Assembly: GCA_014871385.1 (NCBI GenBank)
Contig: CM026428.1
Coordinates: 14,848,476 to 14,912,475 of the forward strand
Direction of reading: 5' to 3'
Source of the DNA: Ceratodon purpureus
Taxonomy: Eukaryota; Streptophyta; Bryopsida; Pseudoditrichales; Ditrichaceae
Length of the DNA: 64,000 nucleotides
Notes under the pieces: model-generated
Seen by the model: only the letters and a program-made list of their open reading frames with translations
What the model was told of the DNA's origin: nothing
Database searches by the model: none
Position numbers and translations under genes: made by a program
Shown: in pieces, positions 36,020-47,119 of the stretch
Layout of the letters: every line of letters begins with the position of its first letter
Position numbering within the stretch: position 1 is the first letter of the stretch

Positions 36020-36090
36020 ACCTACAAGGCCTAATGGTATAATGATACCCTACTACGATATAATCCCACATTCTATTCCTATCCGGCGTC
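36020..36090 (+). pseudogene. Decayed tRNA-Gly-like pseudogene, left-arm copy
   Basis: The stretch aligns along its whole length with the tRNA-Gly gene 300 bases upstream: GGCCTAATGGTATAATG corresponds to GGTCTAGTGGTAGAATA, and CCCTACTACG to CCCTGCCACG. The B box is destroyed (CCACATTCTATTCC), the acceptor stem no longer pairs, and many G-to-A and C-to-T changes are present. It is mirrored at 48231-48301 in the other arm, so it predates the inverted duplication. Confidence 0.7.
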
Positions 36091-37065
36091 CAAATTAGCT
36101 CATCTAGTTGCTTTGAAACTAAAACACCAACTGACATGGGCCGCTAGACATGCAAGTAGTGAAGTCTTGTCAAACTTTGCTGGCGTTGAGCTCACTCTAC
36201 AAACAAACGCACTCTCAAGTGGATTACCAAAGCTCGCAGCCCTTTATGTTGGGTTGTCTCTTATTGAATGGCCTCCTTGATGTTCTTTTCATCCACGGTG
36301 TATATTACATCGCAATTGTGGCCGGACTTGGTCACTACTCAAGATTTAGAGAATCAACTCGTGGAGTGCATTTGAAATTGCCGTGGTTTTTCAATGAAAC
36401 GCTCCGCTCAATGGAGTAGATAGATTTTGCAATCACTTGAAAAGAATCCAATGAGGAGTCTATACATAATGAATAACATTAGATTGCATGTTAGGTTCTA
36501 TGTACATGATTGGAATTGTTGACTTCAACACATAGTTATGCTTATTAAAATTTGGGCGGCCAACTTTGAGACAAGCTCCTTTTATCCAATTGAAGATAAA
36601 GAAATTACTTTATCGGCGCATGAATTAAATTCATATTCTATTTTGGCCTTTCTATATATGCCAGCCTAGAAAGGCATGTTTCTTCTTGCATGATTCCAGT
36701 TAGGTCTTTAATACTTGGATGTTAAACAATAGACTTACAATGTATGCATCTTCTAATATTCAACTTTGGTGTATTTGCTTTTATTTACATGACCTATTCT
36801 AGATATTTATTCATTTTTAATGGATTATAGTGGGTTATAGGTTATGGTTTATTCTTTTTTAATGGATTATAGTGGGTTATGATTATGGTCAGTCATCTTC
36901 TTTGGAGTTTAATTGAAGGATTGTTTTCCTCAACCGTCCTTCCTCAACATAAATTTTCATCATCTTCTATTAGCGCTATTAATAGGATCTCTTAACCATG
37001 AATATGTAGAGAGGCCTTTCTAAGTGCAAAATAGAATATGGAAAGGTAGAATCATGCATAGTTAT

Positions 37066-37534
37066 GGAAATTTATTCCATAGTAGAGGCGAGCTTATGCT
37101 AATTTACATCATTTCAAGCCGTATGAGGTAGTATATATTTATATACTTTTCCCATCATGACTAAACTCTCTGATTTGCACATACACAACACAATATCTTC
37201 TCTAATAATTTTTTCTGCTATGGCTACAAAATATTTATGGTTGTTGGCCCGTTAAAAGAAATAAACATGATATATGTATGACATGCTTTGGAGTAAATTT
37301 GAATAGAGATAGAAGTTCTAAATGGAATCGATAAATGAAGGATTGATAAATGAGGGATGGACGTTGGGATTGAAGTTACTAAAATATGTAAAACTCCGAT
37401 GACTATCTAACACCTACTCATTATTTTTGTTCCTATATTTTTAAGAGAATGCAATTTGATATTTCCGCTATCGTATGTCATTCTTCCACTAGTCTTTTCT
37501 ACCTCACTATATTGCTTGAATTTGTCCATTCTTA
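37066..37534. other. Spacer between the arms of the inverted duplication
   Basis: About 470 bases of AT-rich unique sequence form the loop of the palindrome. No frame or repeat of note. Confidence 0.6.
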
Positions 37535-37588
37535 ATAACTATGCATGATTCTACCTTTCCATATTCTATTTTGCACTTAGAATGGCAT
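37535..37588 (-). repeat. Right arm of the inverted duplication, inner piece
   Basis: The reverse complement of 37016-37065 with few mismatches (shared core CTAAGTGCAAAATAGAATAT). It stops exactly where the Copia 5' LTR begins, and the homology resumes just after the 3' LTR at 47300. This shows that the Copia element inserted into a pre-existing right arm. Confidence 0.85.
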
Positions 37589-37771
37589 TGTTGAAATATC
37601 TACTGCCCATTCAGTCTTGTAGTCGCTCCATACCCGTTCCCCATCGTGAACGTATGGAGCGTGAACCCTTGGGCTTCATGGTTACCTGGAACCTCAAAGG
37701 TATAATTGTTCTTCATCTTCTTATTAAGTAAACATTCTTGTTTTCACATTCTCTGTGTGTAACTTTTATCA
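37589..37771 (+). repeat. Copia 5' LTR
   Basis: Begins TGTTGAAATATC and ends TTTTATCA, the TG...CA borders of LTRs. Matches 47120-47299 at roughly 93 percent by eye. Confidence 0.92.
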
Positions 37772-37783
37772 TGGTATCAGAGC
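37772..37783 (+). other. Copia primer-binding site (initiator tRNA-Met)
   Basis: TGGTATCAGAGC immediately follows the 5' LTR and is complementary to the 3' end of plant initiator tRNA-Met, the standard Copia primer. Confidence 0.93.
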
Positions 37784-39190
37784 CGGTGCGGCTTCAGCGA
37801 AGCTATCTTGTGAGCGGTGAGCAGTGAGCGGTGAGCAGTGAGCGGTGAGCGGTAAGCACAAAGTTTCAGTTTTTTTTCAAAAAAAAGTTTGAATTTTTTT
37901 TACAAAAATGAAATCTTTTCACCCCATTCTATCAAAAACCATAATCTTAAAACTCTTTCTTCGAAGACATGATCAAATAATAAATGACACCTATTACCGT
38001 GGAAGGTTAATAAATTTGACTATTTTTTTAAAAAAACCAAAAAAAGAAAAAAAATTGGAAGAATTTTAAAAAATCCCAAAAAAAGAAAAACAAAAAAAAT
38101 TGCTAAATTTATTTCAAAAGAAGAAATGGGATAAAAACCAAAACTAGGTGGGAAAAAAACTCTTACGCAAGGCCTTTTTGGATTCACAAAGAGAGTATTC
38201 TTTTATATCCACTTTTGAAAATAAAATTCCACAAAGATAAAACATTGAAAGGTGGATCCGACAGTCGATTACATGTGGTATTAAAATTACAAATTTTATT
38301 TTTAATATACCTTTTTATGATTTACTATAGAATATTATATAATTGAAGGGCCTTAGTAGATATGATCTTTGTTTATAGAAGGTAAGTTCAAATACATCCT
38401 AAGCATAAATTTAAATTAAATCCCTTAGGAGAAAATATAAGTCACAAAGTAAAAACTTCTATAGCAATTGCAATTAGTTCCAAAGAAACTTCCAAAAGAA
38501 TCTATCAAGTGTAGTCAGTTCTAAAAACGCATAACCTTGTTGAAACCAAGTCGATGAAAGTATCCGCTTTGTAATCCATCTGTTAGAGATATAAAAAAAT
38601 CTAGTAAACGTGTTTGCAGTACTTTTCTTGTCCTATCTTTCCAAGGATCTATGATATCATCTTCATGAAATTTAAGAATGTACATAGCGGTTAATTGATG
38701 ATAGTAATGGAATACACCTTCCCCTTTCCACCATCTATAGAAATAACATATCTATAAATACAACATGGTATGAATTTAAGATTTATCATACAGCAATTGT
38801 TTAAACCCCTGAAGAAAGATTTCTAAAAACATGTCACAAGTATTATTTCCCAAAACAAATGATCTTGTAATTTTCCATAAAAACTATCAAATAATACTCA
38901 AAATTAAACCACTTGATGGAACTCTTGAATCTCAAAGACCCATAAAAGGATGTGTCTTTCCAATGAAAAATACATTCAAAGCATACAAAGTGACATAGGA
39001 ATCCAAAAGAGGTTTAACAATCACATGTTTATTGAATTTTGAGTTAAGTAAAATTAGGCATCCAACTTGAAAGGAATTAAAACACATAAAAGTTCTTGAA
39101 AGTTAGAAAAGATAAATGTGGCCTTCACACCTCAAAGGGATCCATAATGTATTAGCTTTTTAAAATTATTCAACCAAAAAGGTATCATAG

Positions 39191-39830
39191 CTATGCTGAT
39201 ATTCTGACAATGTTGTTTTGAATTCTTCAAATTGGCCCTACACATGAAGATTTTCTCCAAATCTTTGATGTAATACATCGTTGGAAAGCCCTCGACAAGA
39301 GCTTTCCAAAACATACAACAAGCCATATTTCCAAGAAAAAAAAAAAATCTCGTCATTTTCCATGGAAATTGTCAAAAAAAGTGTCAAAATCCCACCCACC
39401 TTAGGGTGCTCTCGGATCCGAGAGGAGAATCTTTGGTCCAAATATTTTCCCACTTTTTATGCTCTACCATGAAAATATTATAGTATAACTCCATTATAAA
39501 TTTCTCAACTGTGCTGATATACTGACAATGCTGATTTGAATTCTTCAAATTGGCACTACACATGGAGATTTTCTCCAAATCTTTGATGTAATACACCGTT
39601 GGAAAGCCCTTGACAAGAGCTTTCCAAAAACATACAACAAGCCATATTTCCAAGAAAAAAAAAATCTCGTCATTTTCCATGCGAGTTGTCAAAGAAAGTG
39701 AATGCAAGAGGCACCCTCAATCCATTTCTCGGATCCGAGGGGTGCCCCCAAGCTCTGACTTTCACTCGCTTTTTTGCTCCATGTGAGCTCCAACTCAATG
39801 TTGGATGCTCAGATTTCTTTGTTTTTTCAG
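39191..39830. repeat. Tandem duplication, period about 318 bp, with GGATCC-centred palindromes
   Basis: The segment from 39191 is repeated from 39509 with about 90 percent identity by eye. Each unit ends near a palindrome centred on GGATCC (39409-39424 and 39728-39739). Two further palindromes of the same core follow at 39865-39880 and 39973-40000 outside the tandem part. No coding function recognised. Confidence 0.8.
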
Positions 39831-40400
39831 TTTAAAGTGAAGGCAGGAGGCACCCCCGAACCATCTCTCGGATCCGAGAGGTGCCTCGGCCAAGTATTTT
39901 TTTTTGCTTTTTTGAGTGCGTGGTTACAATTTTCACTCACAGTTTGAAGTTCAAAATTAGAATATATGGAAGATTCTCCTCTCGGATCCGAGAGGAGAAT
40001 ATATTTTGTCACATATTCTGTCATATATTCTGTCACATATTCTGTCATATATGCTAAAGATGACGTTTGTAAAGTAGTTGGATTTGAGGTTGTTTGTGTT
40101 GGAGGGCCTTTTCGGAGTTCTCATATCTTGAGTGATTAGAAGACAGTCTTTACCGTTGGGCGTGTTCGATCTTTGAATAATCAGCTAAGAGCTTTGCATG
40201 TTTTAGAGTATATTTTCTACTGTGTATATGCATTTTCAGTTTTAAATTGTTTTTTGTCCAGTCTCCCTTATATTGTTAATGCATGGTTTTTTTTTTTTAT
40301 TGTACTTCTACTTTTACAAGATTATATAATATGATATCAAGTTATTCTAAGATGATGCTTGACTTGTTTGCATATCATCCGTCACTTTGACATTTTTCAG

Positions 40401-41030
40401 TCAAAGCGTGAAATGACCTCTAAAAAATTGCAGCTTTTCGCAATTGCCAAGGTTTCTGCCAAGTACAAAGCGAGATGGCTAAAGTGGTGGAACATGAGCA
40501 AAGAGAGTCGCCTGGAGTATAACTGTCCTCCATCACCAACTTCTGATTCAGTTCTCCGGGTTTGGATTGATCAGGTTGCCTTTTGGGCTGGGGTATGTAT
40601 TCAAATCTTTTGGCTGAAATTGTTGAATTCATTCCATGTCTTCTACCGGTTAGAGAAACAATGTATTTGTTTAAAGTAAAATATGTACTTATGAAAATTG
40701 TCATTGTTTGTTACCGCCATTAGAGGAGGAGGCTCTCAATTGTTATGCCAAGATTGTAGATGAGGACATCATAGTGTTGAAGACACATGATTTACCAAAT
40801 CCTGTAGAGTGCATTAGCTCTTGGATTGAGGCTCATTCCATCACTTTGTGGGGGAAAGCCTTTAGGAATTTTTTCCTAAGGCTAGCACTTTTACCAAGAA
40901 GGAGCCATTTCTCAACCAGGCTGGTGTTGAGAATGCTATGAAGCAGGCTATCTTGAGGTATTTCTGGAGGGAGTTAGTTGTCAAAGGTGCATTTGACAAG
41001 AACAATATTCCACAGCAATTTAAGAAGTGA
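40401..41030 (+). pseudogene. Exon-bearing gene fragment inside the MULE-like element, unidentified
   Basis: A 64-codon exon (40401-40592) is bounded by a strong acceptor (CATTTTTCAG) and a donor (GTATGT), with no stop in frame. It is rich in Trp and Lys (KARWLKWWNMSKESRLEY). A second coding-like segment begins after CCATTAG at about 40725. It reads LNCYAKIVDEDIIVLKTH, changes frame near 40880, and continues as LRYFWRELVVKGAFDKNN to a stop at about 41028. The splice signals argue for capture of genomic host sequence. I do not recognise the parent gene; it could also be a fragment of the transposon's own gene. Confidence 0.5.
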
Positions 41031-41479
41031 GTGGATGTCTTTAGTAGTAATGTATTTTTACAGATTATCAGAGAAAGCATTTTGGAGCTCCTCACCTCCA
41101 TTAGATATGAATCGGGTGTAAATTTCTACATTGATCAATTTAGAAGCCATTATCTTTGGAAAAAAACCTTTAACCACCTTCCACGGCCATAGGTCCCATA
41201 TATGCCATGTCATGCAAAATCATCTCAAAATATTCAAATAATAGTCAAAAATTTAAAAATTTAGTGCTCACCGTTCACCGCTCACTGCTCACCGCTCAAA
41301 AGATAGCATTCCTGGGTACGGCTTCGGAACAGACTCCTTTATTCTTCCTCACGACCAGTTATTCTGGCCTAGGAGTGAGACTTGTTTTTTGCACTATTAT
41401 TCTCTACATGAGCCTTCTACAGTGATCACAGTTACCTCCTACTTATCACCCCTCATTACTTCCATAGTGTTTACTCAAT

Positions 41480-42319
41480 ATGTCAGAAGCTAGCACTTCT
41501 AGTGACGCCGTTCGCGGCCAGACCAACCCTCCTAGCCCTGGCAACGGAGGCAGTGTTTCGTTAGGTAACCAATCTGGAACCACTGGTCGCGTAGCAGTAG
41601 CTACAGCCGAGGCAAACCTACCGGAGTCTTATCACTTTGCTGGTGCTTCAAACTACGGAGTTTGGTCGTTTAGAATCAAACATGAGCTTCAGAAAGATGG
41701 TCTGTTCTTCTACTGTACCACACTTCCATCTTCATCCATGGGAACAGTGGAAACAACAGAATGTTCCAGATGTATGAGCCTGTTTATGAAAAATGCCAGA
41801 ATGTCTGAATTGAAGCTCCTCAAGCGATACAACGATCCGTATGAGCTTTGGACAGCACTAAAGCACCGCTACGAGTCCGATCAGGGACCAAGGCGGGCTC
41901 AACTGATAGATAGATTCTTTCGTCTTAGAAAGCTTGAGAGCATTACCATGGATGAGCATCTCAAAGAAGTGAAGAATATCTCCGATATGCTTGAAGAAGT
42001 CCACTACGGCCTGCCTGAGGATATCGTAGTCTATTACACACTTCAGAATCTACCTTCCCAGTACGACTTTTTTAAACGCATGCACATGAGCAACCTGCCA
42101 TCGTACAACAATCTAGAAGCAAAACTACTTGGCGAAGAGATTTCTCTCTCCTGGAATGCTGAAGAACAGCAGAGCGAAGCCTTATTAGTGAGCCGCACTA
42201 ACTACCGAGGAGCCTCACCAAGAAGCGCACATTCATCATACGGATTCTCGAACAGTATGTCTGGACAATCTTTCTTCACAGGGCAACAACAACGTCCAAC
42301 CTCGAGGAGAAATCATTAG
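41480..42319 (+). CDS. Copia gag polyprotein N-terminal part, 279 aa
   Basis: UBN2-type Copia gag. It has the W-containing motif ASNYGVWSFRIKHEL, YELWTALKHRYES, then SMDEHL-like (TMDEHLKEVKNISDML) and a capsid-like helical region. A TAG stop at 42317 truncates it before the zinc knuckle, which continues in the same frame downstream, so the stop is probably a decay mutation rather than a gag-pol boundary. It would form the virus-like particle of the retrotransposon. Confidence 0.8.
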   Translation: MSEASTSSDAVRGQTNPPSPGNGGSVSLGNQSGTTGRVAVATAEANLPESYHFAGASNYGVWSFRIKHELQKDGLFFYCTTLPSSSMGTVETTECSRCMSLFMKNARMSELKLLKRYNDPYELWTALKHRYESDQGPRRAQLIDRFFRLRKLESITMDEHLKEVKNISDMLEEVHYGLPEDIVVYYTLQNLPSQYDFFKRMHMSNLPSYNNLEAKLLGEEISLSWNAEEQQSEALLVSRTNYRGASPRSAHSSYGFSNSMSGQSFFTGQQQRPTSRRNH

Positions 42320-44370
42320 CCTTCCAGTCACGGCCACAACAACTCAAACTTCCAGTTCCAGGTAGGACGTCAACAGAAATATCAACCGAGGTACAGACCC
42401 CGTGGCTCGGAAACTCCTCTCCCGGAATACTGCAACTTTTGTTTTCAACGTGGCCATCTTGATAGGGAATGCGACCTTCTGGCAATTGTAGACCGCGCCA
42501 AGGATATCGAGTTTCAACTCCAGGATCGACGCAAGCGATCAGCGCAGGGCCAGATCAACTCCGTCGACGATAACATTGATAAAGATTTTTCAGAATCCCA
42601 CTGTGAGCGTGAAGAGGAGTATGTCGACTTGGATCCCGAACTCAACATCAAAGCCTACATGGTGACCATCGACAAGCAGCCTGATCCTTGTAAGTTTTGC
42701 ACCACTTTGCAAATTGTCTCTTCCTGCGAGTCAACCAATGGGGCATGTGCTAGTGTCGTAGAACTTAACTTAGTTCACACACCAGAAGCAACATCCGTAT
42801 GGTATCTAGACTCCGGGGCAACTCATCACATTACTAGGAATCAGCAAGTTTTCTCGTCACTTCACCTGAGTCTTACCACCACGGTTAAGACCGCCGGTGG
42901 ACATGGCCACGATGTCCTTGGAGTAGGGAATGTCGACATGCGGTTCCCTAGTGGCAACGTTCAAAGCATTTCTCACGTGCTTTACTCTCCATCAATTACA
43001 AAAAACTTGCTTTCTGTAGGCCACATAGCTGACAATAATTATAGTCTGGAGTTTGTCTCCGAAGGTTGCACTACACGGAATAGGCAGACTGGGAGAAAAT
43101 TGCGTTTGCTTCTAGGGAAAATTCTAAGGGATTATATAGACTCCAAGGCGAAATTGTGCCACCATCAGTTGAAGTTAATTCTATTTCTTCTGAACAACCC
43201 TTCAAATTCGATATTTGGCACCGAAGATTGGGACATTTTCACAGGGAGGGGATACGGCGCATGATCATATCTAATGCAGTTACCAGGCTTCCCCGATTAC
43301 AGCTGCCAGATCGTCCTTGCTTGAGTTGCTTCCAGGGCAAGCAAACTCCCACAAAGATACCAAAGCACTCCAAGAGCCGGTCTGACAAGCCGCTGCAGTT
43401 AGTACACTCGGATGTTTGCGGACCATTCCGACAACCTTCTCTCGGCGGAGCACGTTATTTCGTCAGCTTTATTGACGACTTTTCTCGCCATACCTGGGTT
43501 TATTTCATAGTTCGAAAATCAGAGGTTCTTGACAAGTTTAAAATCTTCCGGCAGCAAGTGGAGACCAACCAACGCCGCATTGCAACTCTGCGATCAGACA
43601 ATGGAGGGGAATATACTTCCCAAGCCTTCACAGCATTTTGTGAAACCATGGCATTCGGCGAGAGCTCACCGTTCCCTATACTCCGCAACAAAACGATGTT
43701 GCAGAGCGCAGAAACCGGTCGTTAATGGACATCACTCCATGTTTGCTTATTGATAAGAAACTTCCAAAGTTTCTCTGGGGAGAAGCGGTGCGCGGTGCAG
43801 CAATTATCCTGAACCTACGGTCCAGCAAGGCTTCACCAGACCGAACACCGGCAGAACTCTTCTCAGGCCGGAAGCCGTCAGTCATAGACTTGTGGATATT
43901 CGGCTCAGCAGTTAACGTGACGGATAACTTTTCAAACCTCGGCAAATTGGACGCACATTCTGAGGAGTGTATTTTGCTCAGCCACGATGACCGAGCTAAA
44001 GGCTACCGATGTTATCAACCTTCGAAGCGGCGAGTCTTTGTCTCAAGAGATGTTCGCATCCTTGAATCCTCACACGTGGACATCGAGGACCCTTCTGATT
44101 CCGATCTCATTGAACTCAACACCACCGCTCATCCCTTGGCGTTTGGACCTCTCCCACAGGAAACGGAGCAGCCAGCTGTCTCCACTTCTCATACGGTGGC
44201 CGCCACGGGAACTAGTCACAGTCACCGCACAAGTGGTTCCGGCACTTCAGCTGATACTGGTCCACGTCAATCAACTCCCCAAGCGACACCAACTGCTACA
44301 GGTCAGGAGTTATCTCCAGTGCCGCAGCTCAGCTCTGCAGTTACCGTACCGCATGCGACGATGCCAGCCA

Positions 44371-44776
44371 TTAGGTGCAAAATAGGGTCATGAAAAGGCC
44401 GTGTAAGCCTGTCCAAATTAGGTGAACCCCCTGCCCAAAGCCCCTCTGCCGCTGGCACCGGATGCCAGAATCGCTAACCGGACAGTTAACAAGGGTCCTC
44501 GGTGGCGCACTGTGATCAAAGGTCCTCGGAATAATGCTTGTGACATGAATGAGTTGGCTCGGGGTTTGGTCCCAAGTGGCCAGATACTGTCAGCCCGCCA
44601 CTATAGCAGCGCCCTCCACACGCCTCGCGGGGAGGTCATTGGTTCGAGCCCCCGTGGCGGTTGCTGGCACTACGGTGGCACGTCCAGTGCCATGTCAAAA
44701 AGTACGCGGAGAGCGGCCATTTTTTTCTCTCACGTGCCGCTTACACGGCCTTTTCATGACCCCATTTTGCACCTAA
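44371..44776. mobile_element. 406-bp MITE with MULE-like 9-bp target site, nested in Copia pol
   Basis: The terminal inverted repeat TTAGGTGCAAAATAGGGTCA continues for about 35 bases and is repeated in reverse complement at the right end with one or two mismatches. Flanking nine-mers TGCCAGCCA (44362-44370) and TGACAGTCA (44777-44785) match at seven of nine positions, suggesting a decayed MULE-type target duplication. It happens to be open in one frame, so it is translated through in silico, but it encodes nothing recognisable. Confidence 0.82.
44595..44660 (+). other. tRNA-like segment within the nested MITE
   Basis: CCGCCAC at the left pairs with GTGGCGG at the right like an acceptor stem 66 bases apart. 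GGTTCGAGCCC sits where a B box and T loop belong, and a GC-rich stem (CCTCC...GGAGG) occupies the anticodon-arm position. The D arm is poor and the T stem does not pair well, so this is not a functional tRNA gene. It may be a relic of a tRNA or tRNA-derived SINE, or coincidence. Confidence 0.35.
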
Positions 44777-47110
44777 TGACAGTCACCGAATATATCACGC
44801 CCACTTGCCTTAACTTCGGCACGTCAAATCCTCCACCGCGCCGCTCCAACCGCCCACGGCAATCCACGCAGATCTCAGACTATGGGTACCAGCTCGAAGT
44901 TGCCGATGATTCCATCAATTTCGAACCTTCTTCTGAAGGTTCGCCCCCTATACTTGCCGACCTCGATGTAGGGGAGGACCTCACCTTTGAGGAGGCTTGC
45001 AGCAACCCTCTTTGGCAACAAGCGATGCAATCAGAGTACGATTCCATTATGCGCAACCAAACTTGGAAGCTGGTTGATCTACCTCCCGGCAAGAAAACTA
45101 TCACTACGAGATGGGTCTACAAACTTAACCCGGGACAATCTGGTCAGCCACCTCGATACAAGGCGCGATTGGTGGCCAGAGGTTTCGAACAGAAACACGA
45201 CGTGGATTATCACGAGACGTTTGCTCTTGTGGTAAAATGGGAAACAATCCGTATCATTTCCGGTTTGGCCGCCCACTTCGATTGGCCTATTTGACACTTG
45301 GACGTGCAAACCGCGTTCCTCAATGGGATCATTGAAGAAGAAGTTTATCTCCAACAACCACTCGGCTTCACTATGCCTGGGAAAGAACACCTCGTGTGCC
45401 GTTTGCACAAGGCACTCTGTGGTTTACGCTAGAGTCCAAGGGCATGGTATAGTCAGATCAACACGTATCTCACAAACCACGGCCTTACTCGGAGCAGCGC
45501 TGATTCCAACCTATACTACCGTCAAGACTCAACAGGCATTGTTATTCTAATCTTATATGTTGATGATCTTATGATCACAGGGAGCCACTGCAGTCTCATT
45601 GACCCATTAATCTACGGCCTTCTACAGGAATTTGTCATGACAAACCTTGGTTCTGTTCAGACGTATCTTGGCGTCCAATTCCTTTGAACCACTCACAGCC
45701 TTCTTCTTCATCAGACTGCTTATACCGAGAAAATCTTGCGGGAGCTTGGGCACCAGGATACCCGTCTCTCCGAGATTCCTCTCAACGATGAGGTTCAGCT
45801 GAGACGCGATACGGACACACCACCGGTCCAAGCTACACTATATCGCAGGGCAGTAGGGCTTCTGATCTTCCTGACCAGAACCCGCCCGGACATTCTCTTT
45901 GCTACCAATCTGGCCAGTCGGTACATGCAGAATCCACAAGTTCTCCATTTTCAGGTAGTTCACGGTATTGTTCAATACCTGCGGACCTACCCCGAGTATG
46001 GCATATTCTACGCAAAGGGGGAGGAAGACATACTCCGGAGCTATTTCAATGCCAATTATGCACAAGATGCAGATGATAGGTGCTCTACCGGTGGTTTTAT
46101 ATTTTTCCTTGGAAAAACACCCATATCAAGGAGCTGCAAAAAGCAATCGACAACCAGTCAATCCAGCTGCGAATCTGAGTATCGTGCTTTGAGCCATTGC
46201 ACTTGTGAGGCAGTGTGGCTTCGTTTGCTTCTCCAAGAGCTTGGCGTTGACATCTCCCAGCCAAAATTCATTGGAGTAGATAACCAAAGCGCCATCAAAC
46301 TCACAAAGAATCTAGTTTTCCACAACTGCACCAAGCATTTTGAGGTAGACTGGCATTTCTCTCGACAGAAAGCTGAAAGGGGAGAGATTCTGGTTGAGTA
46401 CGTTCCTACAAATCAACAATCTGCCGACATGCTTACAAAAGCATTACCCAAGACCAAATTTCAAGTCGCAAGGGAGAGACTTAGGATGTTGACACCGAAA
46501 GAGACTCTTGAGAATTCTTCCATTAATAGATACGGACACTAGGTCCAATACAATTCTCTGAGTTAGTATCCATGGTAGTATCGCTCTGCATCCTCTCGGC
46601 GCCTAAAGGCCTTATATTCTGCCCCTCGATAGAACTATACCTGTCTTTGGCATTCAGGCCACGAGCGATATATGCCATGAACATAACCTCTACGTACTAC
46701 GTAAAACTTCTGTACCCTGGCCCCCTGCTCTTCTCCGTCAGGCTTAAGAGGGAGCTCTCTTGACTTGACAACTAGTGAAGTCGTTACAGGCTCTTGACGA
46801 GAACCCTCCAGCGGTACCTGCTTCAACTCTACTCGTCGCTCTTCCTCAAAAATGTACCGCTCCATCAATCCGAGCAACCATCGCATCTGAAGATGGAGGA
46901 AGACCATCAACGCCCAAAGAGAAACCACCAGGGCCTACAAGTGCACAACTCGTTTTCCACTTAGTTAGTCCTTCATGTTTTCAAACCCTTCTCCTTTCAC
47001 CGCTACTCAGTTTAGTCTCAAGATTATCAGCTTACCGGTGAACGCAAACCATCTTGCCGCGCCGATCCATTACTCTAGTTCTTTCTCTCTTAGACAGTCT
47101 CTTCATGTGC

Positions 47111-47119
47111 AAGAGGGAG
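47111..47119 (+). other. Copia polypurine tract
   Basis: AAGAGGGAG lies directly before the 3' LTR start, the expected place and composition of a plus-strand primer. Confidence 0.8.

Larger units (their letters stand above)
34683..37065 (+). repeat. Left arm of a large inverted duplication (about 2.4 kb)
   Basis: This sequence recurs in reverse complement at 37535-37588 plus 47300-49638, the partner being split by a Copia element. Homology begins at ATAGCCCGCACCGCTGGG (34683) and ends inward at about 37065. The outer part, with the tRNA genes, is almost identical to its partner: I found one substitution in about 270 bases at 36150-36419, and several long translated stretches match exactly. 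The inner part has two larger length differences of some 70-80 bases each. I see no target duplication at the outer ends, so this may be a segmental inverted duplication rather than a transposon. Confidence 0.9.
37798..41318. mobile_element. MULE-like element (3.5 kb) nested in the Copia leader, carrying gene fragments
   Basis: The ends are inverted copies of each other: GCTATCTTGTGAGCGGTGAG near 37802-37821 and its reverse complement near 41288-41307, each continuing into GAGCAGTGAGCGGTGAGC-type subterminal repeats. Nine-base near-identical direct repeats flank it: CGGCTTCAG (37789-37797) and CGGCTTCGG (41319-41327), the target size of Mutator-like elements. No complete transposase was recognised. 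Inside are AT-rich filler, a 318-bp tandem repeat (39191-39830) and an exon-bearing gene fragment (40401-41030). This fits a Pack-MULE. The borders outside the TIR core are approximate. Confidence 0.65.
42320..46542 (+). pseudogene. Copia pol remnant (zinc knuckle, protease, integrase, RT, RNase H), inactivated
   Basis: Order: CCHC zinc knuckle CNFC-x4-H-x4-C (about 42430-42475), protease with LDSGATHH (about 42808), integrase zinc site HRRLGH and CLSC, and catalytic positions in HSDVCGP, RSDNGGEY and a shifted AERRN. Then come reverse transcriptase with QTAFLNG and YVDD (about 45559) and RNase H ending ADMLTKAL. Frame changes near 43130 and 43650, in-frame stops at 45292 (TGA), 45430 (TAG) and about 45685 (TGA), and the MITE at 44371-44776 make it non-functional. 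At least one stop is a CAG-to-TAG change, typical of decay by cytosine deamination. Confidence 0.88.

Noticed and set aside
37016-37588. Independent MITE with inverted ends next to the Copia 5' LTR
   Set aside because: The inverted sequences at 37016-37065 and 37535-37588 are the innermost parts of the large palindrome arms; the homology continues outward on both sides once the Copia element is removed.
42317-42319. Programmed stop between Copia gag and pol
   Set aside because: Copia elements usually have one gag-pol frame. The zinc knuckle belonging to gag lies after this stop in the same frame, and pol carries other random stops, so decay is the simpler explanation.
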